Positions 23,453-33,559 are shown, counted from the stretch's first letter. The stretch: DNA of 43,009 nt from Oscillospiraceae bacterium (GCA_017458065.1 JAFTGD010000004.1:1-43009), one strand, 5' to 3'. The notes: a model not told the origin generated them from the sequence alone. Numbers and translations: made by a program.

Positions 23453-25468
23453 TTACAGATTCTGCGCGGCATGCTCACCGGCGATGAAGCCGAAGGTGAC
23501 AGCGTGGCCGAGGGACAGACCCGGATGGAAGAACGGATAGTCCGGCGCGCCGTAGAACTGGCCGCCCAGATTGCCGACTGCATACAGGCCCTTGATTACC
23601 TCGCCGTCCTCGGTCGTCACGCGGCCGTACTCATCGGAGAGCACACCGGCGGTGATGGAGGAGCAGCGGATGTGACGGCGGATGCCCCAGAAGGGAGCTG
23701 TGCCGAACTTGTGCAGATACTTTGCGGGCTTGCCAAAGTCCAGGTCCTCGCCCTTCTCGCACATCTCGTTATAGCGGTTGAAGGTCTCGACGGTCTTTTC
23801 CACGGGCAGACCGAGCTTTTCTGCCAGCTCTTCGATGGTGTCGGCACGGAAGGTGTCGATCAGCTCGGGGAAGACGCTGACATGCAGGCTGGGATCCTCT
23901 TCCTTCAGATATCGGGCCATGACGAAATCGGGCACGGGGCCGGTGGCATAGTCCATATAGTCGTTGTCATAGATCTGGCAGTACCAGCCGAGCGAACCGC
24001 TCTCCTGGTGTTCGGGATCCATGTTCTCGCCGACATAACCCGGCTGCCAGCGCAGGACGTTGGAGATGTAGGCCATGTCGACTTCTTCGCTGACAAAGCG
24101 CTCGCCGTTCATGTTGACGATCAGATAGGGCGGTTCGTCCCACATCAGGCCCGCGTCAAAGTCGTGCATGACGCGGCTGTGGGCAACCGGCTCCATGCAG
24201 CCGCCGGCCTCGATGGCCAGGATGTTGCCGTCACCGGTGCGGTGGACGACTTTCTTGTCGAACTTCTCAATGTCCGGGCAGAAGCGGCGGACCATGGTGG
24301 CGTTGTTCTCATAAGCACCCGTGGCGAGGATGACGGACTTGGCGTTGAACTTGATGTAATTGCCGTCCAGATCCTTGCCGACGCAGCCGATCACAGTGCC
24401 GTCAGTGTCCTTGACGAGCTGGACGATGGGCGTGCTGAAGAAGACCTGAAGCTTGTCGCCGTACTCTTCCTGGGCGTCCTTGAGAATGCCGGAGACGAGA
24501 GAGCCGTAGTTGCCGGGCTTGGGGCCGAACCAGGGGGCAAAGACCTCAACCTTCTCATCGCCGAAATCATAGGACTGGGTGCCGTCGTGCCAGACGCCGG
24601 TATAAACGGCGGAGGTATCCTGGTATTTGGTGACACCGTATTTGTTCACCCACTCGTTTTCCTCGGTGACGCCGCTCTTCTCGCACACAAAGCGAAGGGC
24701 TTCTTCGGAGCGGTCAATATAGGCCTCAAGGAGCTTCCGGTTGTTGCGCCAGCAGTTGACGGCGGTGGCGAAGGTGAGCCACTTTTTGAGCCCGCCCTCG
24801 GTGGAGCCGCTCTTGATGATAGCGGAGGAGCAGTTGCCCTGGGAGACCGCAACGGCCTCCTTCTGCAGGACGGCGACCCTGGCGCCCATCTCGGCCGCCT
24901 TGACAGCGGCGATCACGCCCGAGGCGCCGGCGCCGGCAACAACGATGTCAACATCCACTTCCTGTGCAAAGTCGGTGATGGGCTCCAGAACGACCGTGGA
25001 GGCGTTGATGTCATCGGCGGTAATATCTTTCAGGATAAAAGCGCTGGTGGATTCAACCATTGGCTTGACATTGCCGGAATCCACGGCCTCGCCCTTGGCC
25101 TGGGCAATGCAGTTTTTCAGAGCGGTCCTGACCGCCGTGCTGGTGATCGAAGCGCCGCTGACACCGTCGATCTCAGTGCTCTGCGCACTCATGATCTGCT
25201 CGACCAGTGCGTCCTTTGCGGCCTGGCCGATGCTCGGGGTCTCGCCGGAGACATCCAGGACGACGTCAACTATGGAGTTCTCATCAAAGGTGGCGGTCAC
25301 GATGACGGTGCCCATACCGTCGGCAATGGCGGAATAGGTGCCGGGGGTGTAGAGCCCTTCGGCGGAGGCCTTGGTGTTCACACTGCCGAGGCCGACACCG
25401 GCCATGGCGATAGCCGCGGCGCCTGCCAGGGAGCCCTTCAGGAAATCTCTTCTGCTGAGTTCAGACAT
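23453..25468 (-). CDS. TAT-exported FMN/FAD-dependent reductase (fumarate/urocanate reductase superfamily)
   Basis: A 671-residue secreted flavoprotein. The N-terminus has a twin-arginine signal, SRRDFLKGSL. An FMN-binding domain (about 38-125) contains DGVSGASITS, the type of site where ApbE attaches FMN covalently. A FAD domain follows with DIVVAGAGASGVIAAVKAAE at 175 on. The motif GERFVSEE (456-462) resembles fumarate reductase GxRFVNE, but the substrate-binding Arg four residues after the Glu is Met465, and the HHTMGG-like and NRLGG-like active-site segments are replaced by CSSITAG and APDYPFF. It is therefore probably not a fumarate reductase; an unsaturated organic acid or other respiratory acceptor is plausible. 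It is divergent from a MerR regulator. Confidence 0.88.
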   Translation of the reverse strand: MSELSRRDFLKGSLAGAAAIAMAGVGLGSVNTKASAEGLYTPGTYSAIADGMGTVIVTATFDENSIVDVVLDVSGETPSIGQAAKDALVEQIMSAQSTEIDGVSGASITSTAVRTALKNCIAQAKGEAVDSGNVKPMVESTSAFILKDITADDINASTVVLEPITDFAQEVDVDIVVAGAGASGVIAAVKAAEMGARVAVLQKEAVAVSQGNCSSAIIKSGSTEGGLKKWLTFATAVNCWRNNRKLLEAYIDRSEEALRFVCEKSGVTEENEWVNKYGVTKYQDTSAVYTGVWHDGTQSYDFGDEKVEVFAPWFGPKPGNYGSLVSGILKDAQEEYGDKLQVFFSTPIVQLVKDTDGTVIGCVGKDLDGNYIKFNAKSVILATGAYENNATMVRRFCPDIEKFDKKVVHRTGDGNILAIEAGGCMEPVAHSRVMHDFDAGLMWDEPPYLIVNMNGERFVSEEVDMAYISNVLRWQPGYVGENMDPEHQESGSLGWYCQIYDNDYMDYATGPVPDFVMARYLKEEDPSLHVSVFPELIDTFRADTIEELAEKLGLPVEKTVETFNRYNEMCEKGEDLDFGKPAKYLHKFGTAPFWGIRRHIRCSSITAGVLSDEYGRVTTEDGEVIKGLYAVGNLGGQFYGAPDYPFFHPGLSLGHAVTFGFIAGEHAAQNL

Positions 25469-25509
25469 CTTGTTTTTCCTTTCTTGTGTTATGATTTTGA
25501 ATACGGTAT

Positions 25510-25528
25510 AATAAGGACAAACCTTATT
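25510..25528 (-). repeat. Inverted repeat in the reductase 5' leader
   Basis: AATAAGG (25510-25516) and CCTTATT (25522-25528) form a perfect 7-bp dyad with a 5-nt spacer, starting just after the predicted transcription start on the minus strand. It may be a second operator or an mRNA hairpin. Confidence 0.45.
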
Positions 25529-25536
25529 CTGGTTGT

Positions 25537-25567
25537 ACTATAAACCCTGTCCCGGGGACAGAGTCAA
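25537..25567 (-). promoter_or_regulatory. MerR-type promoter and operator of the reductase gene
   Basis: On the minus strand TTGACT (25562-25567) and TATAGT (25537-25542) are 19 nt apart, too long for ordinary sigma-A recognition. The spacer contains the perfect 15-nt palindrome CTGTCCC-G-GGGACAG at 25547-25561. A 19-20 bp spacer holding a dyad is the known design of MerR-activated promoters, and a MerR gene is divergently transcribed next to it. Confidence 0.8.
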
Positions 25568-25621
25568 CAAAAAAATAACAATCTTTCAAGAAAATATTTC
25601 ACGCTGCAGGTGATGCGGAAA

Positions 25622-26419
25622 ATGAAGATCAATGAACTTGCCACACAGGCCGGGCTGAACACGGAGACCATACGCAAATACCGTGAGCGCGGCCTGATCA
25701 AGCCGGAGCGCAATCCGGAAAACGGGTATTATGAATACAGCAGGGAGGACTTCCTGCAGCTGCTCTATATCCGCAAGCTGCGCGGCGCCCACCTGTCCCT
25801 GGATGCCATTGACGCCACCTGCAGCAGCGGCGACGCCGAAACCCTTGTACAGGGCTACCGGACGACCGTTGAAGCGCTGGAGGAGCAGATCCGGCAGCTG
25901 AAGCGGCGGGAGATGATGCTGCGCATCACCGCACAGCACTATGAACGGGACGCGCATGCCGAGCAGGAAATCCGCCAGATCGAGTCTTTCGATACCAAAT
26001 ATGACATCTATTTTGGACCAGAGGAACCGAAAGGAAGCCTGCAGCGCTGGGTCCGCAACGTGGATCTCTTTACTCTGGTGCTCTGCATTGAGCGGCGGTA
26101 TTTTGAAGAAGAACTGCCGGACCGGGTTCCCATCCGGATCGGGATTGGATCTTACGAGAAGATCCTCGTTGAGGAAAACTTCCCGATCCCGGAGGAGGCG
26201 CACGTGTTCCCCAAGGCGCAGTATGCGGCGTTTTTCCTCACGGTGGAGGATCTGGATTCCATCGAAGGCAGCGCTCTCAATCCGATTAGAGACTACCTCA
26301 GGCAGGAGGGCCTGAAGCCGATGAGCGATACCACGGCCTACCTCTACCGGACGGATATCTCCCGCGGCAAACCGAGATTTGTCTTCTGCGTCCGCGTGAT
26401 GGTGCAAAAAGTATCATAA
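25622..26419 (+). CDS. MerR-family transcriptional regulator
   Basis: A 265-residue regulator. Residues 1-70 are a MerR winged helix-turn-helix: MKINELATQAGLNTETIRKY then RERGLIKPERN and DFLQLLYIRKLR. A coiled-coil dimerisation helix follows (about 75-120), and the C-terminal ~140 residues form an effector domain I cannot assign to a ligand. The ATG at 25622 is 7 nt after AGGTGAT (25608-25614), a good match to the 16S 3' end; the GTG at 25610 and ATG at 25613 lie within that site. The divergent reductase has a MerR-type promoter, so this protein most likely activates it in response to the substrate. Confidence 0.88.
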   Translation: MKINELATQAGLNTETIRKYRERGLIKPERNPENGYYEYSREDFLQLLYIRKLRGAHLSLDAIDATCSSGDAETLVQGYRTTVEALEEQIRQLKRREMMLRITAQHYERDAHAEQEIRQIESFDTKYDIYFGPEEPKGSLQRWVRNVDLFTLVLCIERRYFEEELPDRVPIRIGIGSYEKILVEENFPIPEEAHVFPKAQYAAFFLTVEDLDSIEGSALNPIRDYLRQEGLKPMSDTTAYLYRTDISRGKPRFVFCVRVMVQKVS

Positions 26420-26440
26420 AAACGAATCAGAAAAGCAAAA

Positions 26441-26469
26441 TCTCCCGATACATCTTTTGTATCGGGAGA
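26441..26469 (-). terminator. Terminator of the exonuclease gene
   Basis: A perfect 12-bp stem, 26441-26452 with 26458-26469, has a 5-nt loop. On the minus strand it is followed by TTTTGCTTTT, so it ends the minus-strand gene; it may also stop merR transcripts. Confidence 0.85.
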
Positions 26470-26485
26470 AAATATTGTCCTATGA

Positions 26486-27469
26486 TCAGGCCGGGCGGTT
26501 CTTCCGCGGGCTGCGCCCGCGTCCGCGGCGTCTTGCCTGGGCAAGCTTTGCCCGGTAAAAGCTCTGCATCTCTTCATCCGCCTCATAGATCAGGCGGTTG
26601 GCGGACCACAGCTCGTTGTCCGGGTCCTTTTTCAGTCGGATGCGGGCGAGAAAGTCGCCGTGCTCGGGACAGTTGAACAGATTCATATACCGGCCGTCGC
26701 TCTGGCTGATCCAGCGGCTGCCGGTCTGGACAACGCCGCAGACCGGGCAGGTGAGACCGTGCACCTTCGCATCGGCAAAGGCCTCGGCCTTGTCCTCATA
26801 GCTGGGAGAGCTGTCGTGGACCAGGGCCTCCTGTGAGGGGGCGATATCCTGCTGGGGCTTGTAGTTCGGCATCCGGCGGGCCAGGATCTCCTCCGCCTCC
26901 GGATAAAGGCGCATCCCCTCCGCCATGTCGAGGTGGGTGGTGACCAGCGCGGTGTTGAAGGCGTCGCCCAGCGCATCGTGGGCGACACGGGTCTGCTCAA
27001 TCTCAAAGTGCTCCATGGCGGCCGCCAGCGACTTCTGGTTCTTGTCGCCGCCGGTCTGGAGGTTGTAGATCATCTGCAGGTTGACCCAGCCGGCGATCCA
27101 GTCCCAGTCCAGGTCATGGATGATGATGTTCTGCTCAAAAATCCCCTGGTCGTCCCAGCCCCAGGTGAGGAAGGTGACATCGTCGCCGCACCAGGCACGC
27201 AGCCTTGCCATGGCCTCCGGAAAACCGACGCCGTGGGCGAGACGGTCCTTGTCAAAACCGGTGATCTTCTTGACTTTATAATGCATCCGGCGGAAATACA
27301 CCGGACGGACATCGATGGTAAACTCCTCTCCGAGGGAGAGGTCCGGGTTCAGCTTTACCGCGCCGATCTCAATAATCTCGCCGCGCAGATGAATCGGCAG
27401 ATGGTTGAAAACCTCGGACTTGGAGCTCATGGCCTGGTTCCACTCCAAATCCAGAACGACATAATTCAT
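26486..27469 (-). CDS. DEDDh-family 3'-5' exonuclease with C-terminal zinc ribbon
   Basis: A 327-residue protein. The N-terminal exonuclease domain starts NYVVLDLEWNQ, giving the first acidic pair (Asp7, Glu9), and RVAHDALGDAFNTALV supplies the His/Asp of the DEDDh motif. The fold is shared by DNA polymerase III epsilon, RNase T and the ERI1/KapD group. After a linker, CPVC and CPEH near residues 250-285 form a CxxC...CxxH zinc-ribbon-like unit, and the tail is very basic (RRRGRGRSPRKNR), suggesting nucleic acid binding. The start at 27469 follows GGAGG by 10 nt; longer readings cross the promoter. Substrate, RNA or DNA, is unknown. Confidence 0.85.
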   Translation of the reverse strand: MNYVVLDLEWNQAMSSKSEVFNHLPIHLRGEIIEIGAVKLNPDLSLGEEFTIDVRPVYFRRMHYKVKKITGFDKDRLAHGVGFPEAMARLRAWCGDDVTFLTWGWDDQGIFEQNIIIHDLDWDWIAGWVNLQMIYNLQTGGDKNQKSLAAAMEHFEIEQTRVAHDALGDAFNTALVTTHLDMAEGMRLYPEAEEILARRMPNYKPQQDIAPSQEALVHDSSPSYEDKAEAFADAKVHGLTCPVCGVVQTGSRWISQSDGRYMNLFNCPEHGDFLARIRLKKDPDNELWSANRLIYEADEEMQSFYRAKLAQARRRGRGRSPRKNRPA

Positions 27470-27514
27470 AAGGGGAATGCCTCCGCAATGATCTGTGCAT
27501 ACACATGCCCAGAC

Positions 27515-27523
27515 AGTATACCA
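27515..27523 (-). promoter_or_regulatory. Extended -10 promoter of the exonuclease gene
   Basis: On the minus strand TGGTATACT (27523 to 27515) is an extended -10 element. No convincing -35 is seen. It lies about 46 nt before the start codon. Confidence 0.5.
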
Positions 27524-27603
27524 CAGAGAAGGGGACAATGCACGAGAAATTTTCAGTTTCACAGGCAAAATCTTCCCCGCTGCCGGATCAAAAACGCAGA
27601 AAA

Positions 27604-27631
27604 GGCCCCTGCCGCAGCTGCGGCAGGGGCC
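27604..27631 (-). terminator. Terminator of gdhA
   Basis: A perfect GC-rich palindrome, GGCCCCTGCCGCAG joined directly to its complement, covers 27604-27631. On the minus strand a TTTTCTGCGTTTTT tract follows. It lies about 40 nt after the gdhA stop. Confidence 0.85.
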
Positions 27632-27672
27632 GATACCGGATAAATACGCTTTTATAACAAGCCCTGAAAGGA

Positions 27673-29169
<1,497 letters not shown>

Positions 29170-29178
29170 ATAAGAACT

Positions 29179-29205
29179 CCGCTTCCGTGATCTGTCCGGA
29201 AGCGG
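29179..29205 (-). terminator. Hairpin after nadE
   Basis: CCGCTTCCG (29179-29187) pairs perfectly with CGGAAGCGG (29197-29205). It lies just past the nadE stop on the minus strand but lacks an immediate T-tract, so termination may be weak. Confidence 0.45.
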
Positions 29206-29223
29206 AATCATATCACTGTTGGG

Positions 29224-31119
29224 TTACTCCGCGGAAACGCTCTCCAGATCCTTGAGGAAGAGGGCGGCCTCCGCATCCGACGGGATCAGGAAACCGACGC
29301 GCGGCGAGACGGTGAAGGCCTCTACCGCAGGGCCGTCCATCAGGCAACTGCGCTTGAACTGCTGGCTGAAGAGGCGCTTGCAGTAGCTGGTGAGCCAGCG
29401 GACAAGCTCTTCGTCCGTAAACTCGCCCGCATAGGCCTGCTTAGCGAGGCGGAAGGTCTTGGACGGAGTAAAGCCGCAGATCAGCATCTTGTGCGTGAAG
29501 AAGTCCTGCAGGCTGTAGGAGCCAACGGCGTCCTCGCTCTTCTGCTCGATCTGGTCGTCGTGGATGGGCAGCAGCTCCGGCGTGACGGGGCAGTCCAGCA
29601 CGTCGTAGAGGGCGGCCTTCAGAACGCGGTCTTCGGTGGTGTCGGCGATATACCGCACATTGGCGCGGACCTGGGTCTTGGTGAGACCGAGATTCACATC
29701 GTACATGCTGGTGTGGTCGCCGTTATAGGTGCACCAGCCGTCGATAAACTCGCTGAGGTCCTCCGTACCAACATCAAGGCCGTTGACCTTGTTGGCAATG
29801 TCCATGAGGACCTGGGTGCGTTCGCGGGCCTGGGCGTTCTCATAGGCGATGGAGTAGTCGTCGTGCGCGTGTCCGATATCGTCAAAGTGCTGGTATACCG
29901 CCTTGCCGATGTCGATGACGCGGACCTCGGCGCCGATCTGCTCCGCGACGACGATGGCGTTGCTCTTCGTGCGGGAGCTGGTGCCGAAGCAGGGCAGCGT
30001 GCAGGCGATGACGTTGGTGGAGGGAAGCCTCATCTTTTTGACGGCCATGGCGCTCACCATGACGGCCAGCGTGGAATCCACCCCGCCGGAGATGCCCACT
30101 ACGCAGTGGTCCAGATGGGCGTACTCCATGCGCTTGACCAGGCCGGAGACCTGGATGTCCAGCATGCGGCGGCAGTATTCCGGCAGCCGGTCGGCGCTCT
30201 CGGGCAGGTGCGGATGCATGCCGTACCGGCGGGTGAGCGCGGTGACGGCGAGCGCCTCGCCCCAGGTGAAGCGGAGATAATCCGACGGTGCGTCAAAGCA
30301 GTCCAGCGCTCTCCGTCGGGCTGTCATATGCTCCACGTCGATCTCGGAGACGGCGAGGCTGTTCTCCTGTTCCTCAAGGGAGAGGATTTTGCCGTATTCC
30401 GCCACGGCGCAGAGGCCGGAGAAGACGCGGTCGGTCGTGCTTTCGCCCTTGCCCGGCGCCGCGAGAACCATCCCGCACACAAACTGGCGGGATTCATAAC
30501 GCAGGTTCAGCTCCGCTTCCTCGCGGGAGCTGACCGTCTCCGGGAAGGAGGCCATCTGCGCGATGATGGTGGCGCCTGCTTCGGCATGGCGCGCCGCGGG
30601 CGTCAGGAAGCGATCCAGCCCCACGCCGACTTCCACAGCCACACGCAGGTCGGAAAGCGCCTCGTGCTCGAAGAGCACGCTGCAGGACATGGGCACCAGC
30701 CCGTAGTCCGGAAGGCTGACCTCATAGTCGCTCTCGGGATCGGGAACGGAGAAGTAGCCGTCCGCAATGCCCTCCGCGGGGACAAAAGCGAGGATCTCGC
30801 CGCCGCAGAGCGCGGCCGCGACGTTGTAGATCTTGGCCCCGACGGCGAGGGGCAGCCCGACAAAGACGAGCATGTCCATGCCCTCGGTGGCCTCGGCCAC
30901 GCGGACGAGGGCGGCCTTCGCCCCGTCCAGCAGCACCCGGTGGGTGAAGAGATCATAGCAGCTGCAGCCGGTCAGCGTGAGCTCGGGGAAGGTGAGGACC
31001 TTGACGCCCCTGGCGTCAGCATCCCGGATCGCCTCGATAACGCGCTCCGCGTTCCAGTCCGTGTCGGCGACCCGGATCACGGGAGAAGCGGCGGCAACTT
31101 TCACAAAACCGTTTTTCAT
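29224..31119 (-). CDS. nadE: NAD+ synthetase with a degenerate glutaminase domain
   Basis: A 631-residue protein with the architecture of glutamine-dependent NAD synthetase: nitrilase-type domain (about 1-270) plus ATP-pyrophosphatase synthetase domain with SGGVDS at 344-349, which amidates deamido-NAD. In the nitrilase domain Glu46 (FPELTLTG) is kept, but the position of the catalytic lysine reads VPAEGIAD (Ala115, GCG) and that of the nucleophilic cysteine reads VEVGVGLD (Gly165, GGC). Aligned by eye to the Mycobacterium tuberculosis enzyme (PKSYLP, VEICED), two of three triad residues are missing. The synthetase half looks intact, so the enzyme probably uses free ammonia. GGAGG lies 8 nt before the start, and glyS ends 15 nt upstream. 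Confidence 0.93.
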   Translation of the reverse strand: MKNGFVKVAAASPVIRVADTDWNAERVIEAIRDADARGVKVLTFPELTLTGCSCYDLFTHRVLLDGAKAALVRVAEATEGMDMLVFVGLPLAVGAKIYNVAAALCGGEILAFVPAEGIADGYFSVPDPESDYEVSLPDYGLVPMSCSVLFEHEALSDLRVAVEVGVGLDRFLTPAARHAEAGATIIAQMASFPETVSSREEAELNLRYESRQFVCGMVLAAPGKGESTTDRVFSGLCAVAEYGKILSLEEQENSLAVSEIDVEHMTARRRALDCFDAPSDYLRFTWGEALAVTALTRRYGMHPHLPESADRLPEYCRRMLDIQVSGLVKRMEYAHLDHCVVGISGGVDSTLAVMVSAMAVKKMRLPSTNVIACTLPCFGTSSRTKSNAIVVAEQIGAEVRVIDIGKAVYQHFDDIGHAHDDYSIAYENAQARERTQVLMDIANKVNGLDVGTEDLSEFIDGWCTYNGDHTSMYDVNLGLTKTQVRANVRYIADTTEDRVLKAALYDVLDCPVTPELLPIHDDQIEQKSEDAVGSYSLQDFFTHKMLICGFTPSKTFRLAKQAYAGEFTDEELVRWLTSYCKRLFSQQFKRSCLMDGPAVEAFTVSPRVGFLIPSDAEAALFLKDLESVSAE

Positions 31120-31134
31120 GAGACGGCCTCCGTA

Positions 31135-32571
31135 TCAGAGTCTGATGCGCTCGGAGATATAGGCTTTGACATCCTCAATGGGAATCCGGACCTGTTCCAT
31201 GCTGTCGCGCTCACGGATGGTGACGCAGTGGTCAGCCGGGTCGGTCTCGGTCCCGACGGTGTTGAAGTCGAAGGTGATGCAGAACGGCGTGCCGATCTCA
31301 TCCTCGCGGCGATAGCGCTTGCCGATGGAGCCGGTCTCGTCGTAGTCGCACATGAAGTCCTTGGAGAGCTCCTGATACAGCTCCATGGCGGGGCCGGTCA
31401 GCACTTCCTTCTTGGACAGCGGCAGGATTGCGCACTTGAAGGGGGCCAGAGCGGGATGCAGGTGCAGCACCGTGCGGACATCCTCCTTGCCCTTCTTGTC
31501 CTGACCGACGACCTCTTCGTCATAGGCGTCGCATAGGACGGAGAGCACCGTGCGCTCTACGCCGAGGGACGGCTCGATCACAAAGGGGATGTAGTGCTCG
31601 TTCTTCTCCTGGTCGTAATAGGTGAGATCCTGGCCGGAGGTCTCCTGATGGCGGGAGAGGTCATAGTTGGTGCGGTCGGCAACGCCCCAGAGCTCGCCCC
31701 AGCCGAAGGGGAAGAGGAACTCAAAGTCGGTGGTTGCCTTGGAGTAGAAGGACAGCTCTTCGGGATCGTGGTCGCGCAGACGGAGGTTCTCCTCCTTCAG
31801 GCCAATGGTCAGAAGGAACTCCTTGCAGAAGCTGCGCCAGTAGTCAAACCACTCGAGGTCGGTGTCAGGCTCGCAGAAGAACTCAAGCTCCATCTGCTCA
31901 AACTCGCGTACGCGGAAGATGAAGTTGCCCGGCGTGATCTCGTTGCGGAAGCTCTTGCCGATCTGGGCGATGCCGAAGGGCAGCTTGCGGCGCGTGGTGC
32001 GCTGGACGTTGACAAAGTTTGTGAAGATGCCCTGCGCGGTCTCCGGACGGAGATACACGGTGTTCTTGGCGTCTTCGGTGACGCCCTGGAAGGTCTTGAA
32101 CATCAGGTTGAACTGACGGATATCGGTGAAGTTGTGCTTGCCGCAACTGGGGCAGGGAATATTATGCTCCTCGACAAAGTCCTTCATCTCCGCCTGGGAG
32201 AAGGCGTCGATAGGCTTCGGAAGCTCAAAACCAACCTCGCCGCACCAGTCTTCAATGACCTTGTCCGCGCGGAAGCGCTCATGGCACTCGCGGCAGTCCA
32301 TCAGCGGATCGGAAAATCCGCCCAGATGGCCGGAGGCGACCCAGGTCTGCGGATTCATCAGGATGGCGGCGTCCAGACCCACGTTGTAGCGGTTCTCCTG
32401 GACGAACTTCTGCCACCAGGCGCGCTTGACGTTGTTCTTCAGCTCCACGCCGAGGGGACCGTAGTCCCAGGTGTTGGCGAGGCCGCCATAGATCTCGCTG
32501 CCGGCGAAGATGAAGCCGCGGTTTTTGCACAGGGCGACGATCTTGTCCATGGTTTTTTCAGTGTTTTTCAT
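31135..32571 (-). CDS. glyS: Glycine--tRNA ligase, single-chain dimeric type
   Basis: A 478-residue class II aminoacyl-tRNA synthetase of the alpha2 type, unrelated in subunit layout to the alpha2beta2 GlyQ/GlyS enzyme. It has [20 protein letters not shown] at the N-terminus, the class II motif 2 region [20 protein letters not shown] and motif 3 EPSLGVERT, plus the C-terminal anticodon-binding domain. CPSCGKHN suggests one metal-binding half-site. The start at 32571 is preceded by AAAGGA; a longer reading to 32916 would cross the divergent coaX promoter. nadE follows 15 nt later, so they may be co-transcribed. Confidence 0.96.
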   Translation of the reverse strand: MKNTEKTMDKIVALCKNRGFIFAGSEIYGGLANTWDYGPLGVELKNNVKRAWWQKFVQENRYNVGLDAAILMNPQTWVASGHLGGFSDPLMDCRECHERFRADKVIEDWCGEVGFELPKPIDAFSQAEMKDFVEEHNIPCPSCGKHNFTDIRQFNLMFKTFQGVTEDAKNTVYLRPETAQGIFTNFVNVQRTTRRKLPFGIAQIGKSFRNEITPGNFIFRVREFEQMELEFFCEPDTDLEWFDYWRSFCKEFLLTIGLKEENLRLRDHDPEELSFYSKATTDFEFLFPFGWGELWGVADRTNYDLSRHQETSGQDLTYYDQEKNEHYIPFVIEPSLGVERTVLSVLCDAYDEEVVGQDKKGKEDVRTVLHLHPALAPFKCAILPLSKKEVLTGPAMELYQELSKDFMCDYDETGSIGKRYRREDEIGTPFCITFDFNTVGTETDPADHCVTIRERDSMEQVRIPIEDVKAYISERIRL

Positions 32572-32614
32572 TGGTTTCCTTTCCCGCGGCTGGCTGCCGC
32601 GTAAAACATAAAAT

Positions 32615-32654
32615 TTGACCCGCCTATCATAGCACAACAGCGGGTCAATCGCAA
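32615..32654 (-). promoter_or_regulatory. glyS promoter with flanking inverted repeat
   Basis: On the minus strand TTGCGA (32649-32654) and TATGAT (32626-32631) are 17 nt apart. The perfect 9-bp inverted repeat TTGACCCGC (32615-32623) and GCGGGTCAA (32640-32648) brackets the -10. No T-box features are seen in the leader. Confidence 0.5.
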
Positions 32655-32679
32655 CGGTTGATAGAAAACTGACGGACAA

Positions 32680-32707
32680 TTGCAAAGCCGGAAAAATCGT
32701 GTATAAT
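32680..32707 (+). promoter_or_regulatory. coaX promoter
   Basis: TTGCAA (32680-32685) and a perfect TATAAT (32702-32707) are 16 nt apart. The transcript would start about 80 nt before coaX and contains a hairpin, CTCACAG (32743-32749) with CTGTGAG (32758-32764), before the RBS. Confidence 0.65.
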
Positions 32708-32791
32708 AGGGCCATAGGGAAAAAGCAATGCCGTTGACCGGCCTCACAGAGATAAGCCTGTGAGCGGGAGCTGAAAGAAAGGAATCGAGCC

Positions 32792-33559
32792 ATGATTCTT
32801 GCAATTGACGTCGGTAATACCAATATCGTCCTCGGGACGATTGAAAACGGAGAAATCGACCGGATCGTCCGCATCCACACCGCGCTTGACGAAACGGCGG
32901 CGGAGTACGGGATCAAATTCCGCCAGCTGCTGGACGATTATGAGATCGACCCGCACTGCTTTGAAGGGGCGATTATCTCTTCCGTTGTTCCGCCGGTGAC
33001 GGGCGCCATTCGGGAAGCGGTCAAGCGGCTAACCGGGGTGGACTGCATGGTGGTCGGCCCGGGGATGAAGACAGGGCTCAATGTGCGGATCGACGACCCC
33101 GCGACACTGGCGGCGGATCTGGTGGTCGGCAGTGTGGCGGCAATCGCCTGCTACGGCGCGCCGGCGATTGTGCTGGACCTGGGGACCGCGACCACGATGG
33201 TGGTTGTCGATGAGAAGGGCAGCTATCGCGGCGGCAGCATCATGCCGGGAATCAAGCTGGGTCTGCAGGCCCTGTCCGAGGGGACCAGCCTGCTGCCGGA
33301 CATCTCCGTCACTGCGCCAAAGAAGGTGATCGGCACCAACACGGTAGACGCCATGCGCTCCGGCGCGGTCTACGCCACAGCCTCCATGATCGACGGGATG
33401 ATCGAGCGGATGGAGGAGGAGCTGGGCTATAAGTGCAAGGTGATTGCGTCAGGGGGCTTCTCACGCACCGTCACGGCCTGCTGCAGGAAAGAGATCATCT
33501 GTGACGAGGATCTGCTGCTCAAAGGCCTCTGGGTGCTGTACCAGAAGAACAGAAAATAA
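32792..33559 (+). CDS. coaX: Type III pantothenate kinase
   Basis: A 255-residue ASKHA-fold kinase that phosphorylates pantothenate in the first step of coenzyme A synthesis. [18 protein letters not shown] is the phosphate-binding start, and [16 protein letters not shown] and [15 protein letters not shown] are further CoaX signatures. Type III enzymes are not feedback-inhibited by CoA in characterised cases. GAAAGGA precedes the ATG, with its own promoter and a strong terminator after the stop. Confidence 0.96.
   Translation: MILAIDVGNTNIVLGTIENGEIDRIVRIHTALDETAAEYGIKFRQLLDDYEIDPHCFEGAIISSVVPPVTGAIREAVKRLTGVDCMVVGPGMKTGLNVRIDDPATLAADLVVGSVAAIACYGAPAIVLDLGTATTMVVVDEKGSYRGGSIMPGIKLGLQALSEGTSLLPDISVTAPKKVIGTNTVDAMRSGAVYATASMIDGMIERMEEELGYKCKVIASGGFSRTVTACCRKEIICDEDLLLKGLWVLYQKNRK

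Noticed and set aside
23453-25468. Naming the reductase a fumarate reductase
   Set aside because: Key substrate-binding residues of fumarate reductases are not conserved, so only the superfamily is given.
23426-25543. A 705-codon open frame on the + strand
   Set aside because: It is exactly antisense to the flavin reductase gene, has no recognisable domain, and arises from GC-rich third positions.
29491-31536. A 681-codon open frame on the + strand
   Set aside because: It is antisense to nadE and glyS, which are certain; its composition is typical of a shadow frame.
32743-32764. Riboswitch in the coaX leader
   Set aside because: Only one simple 7-bp hairpin is visible and it matches no aptamer I know.
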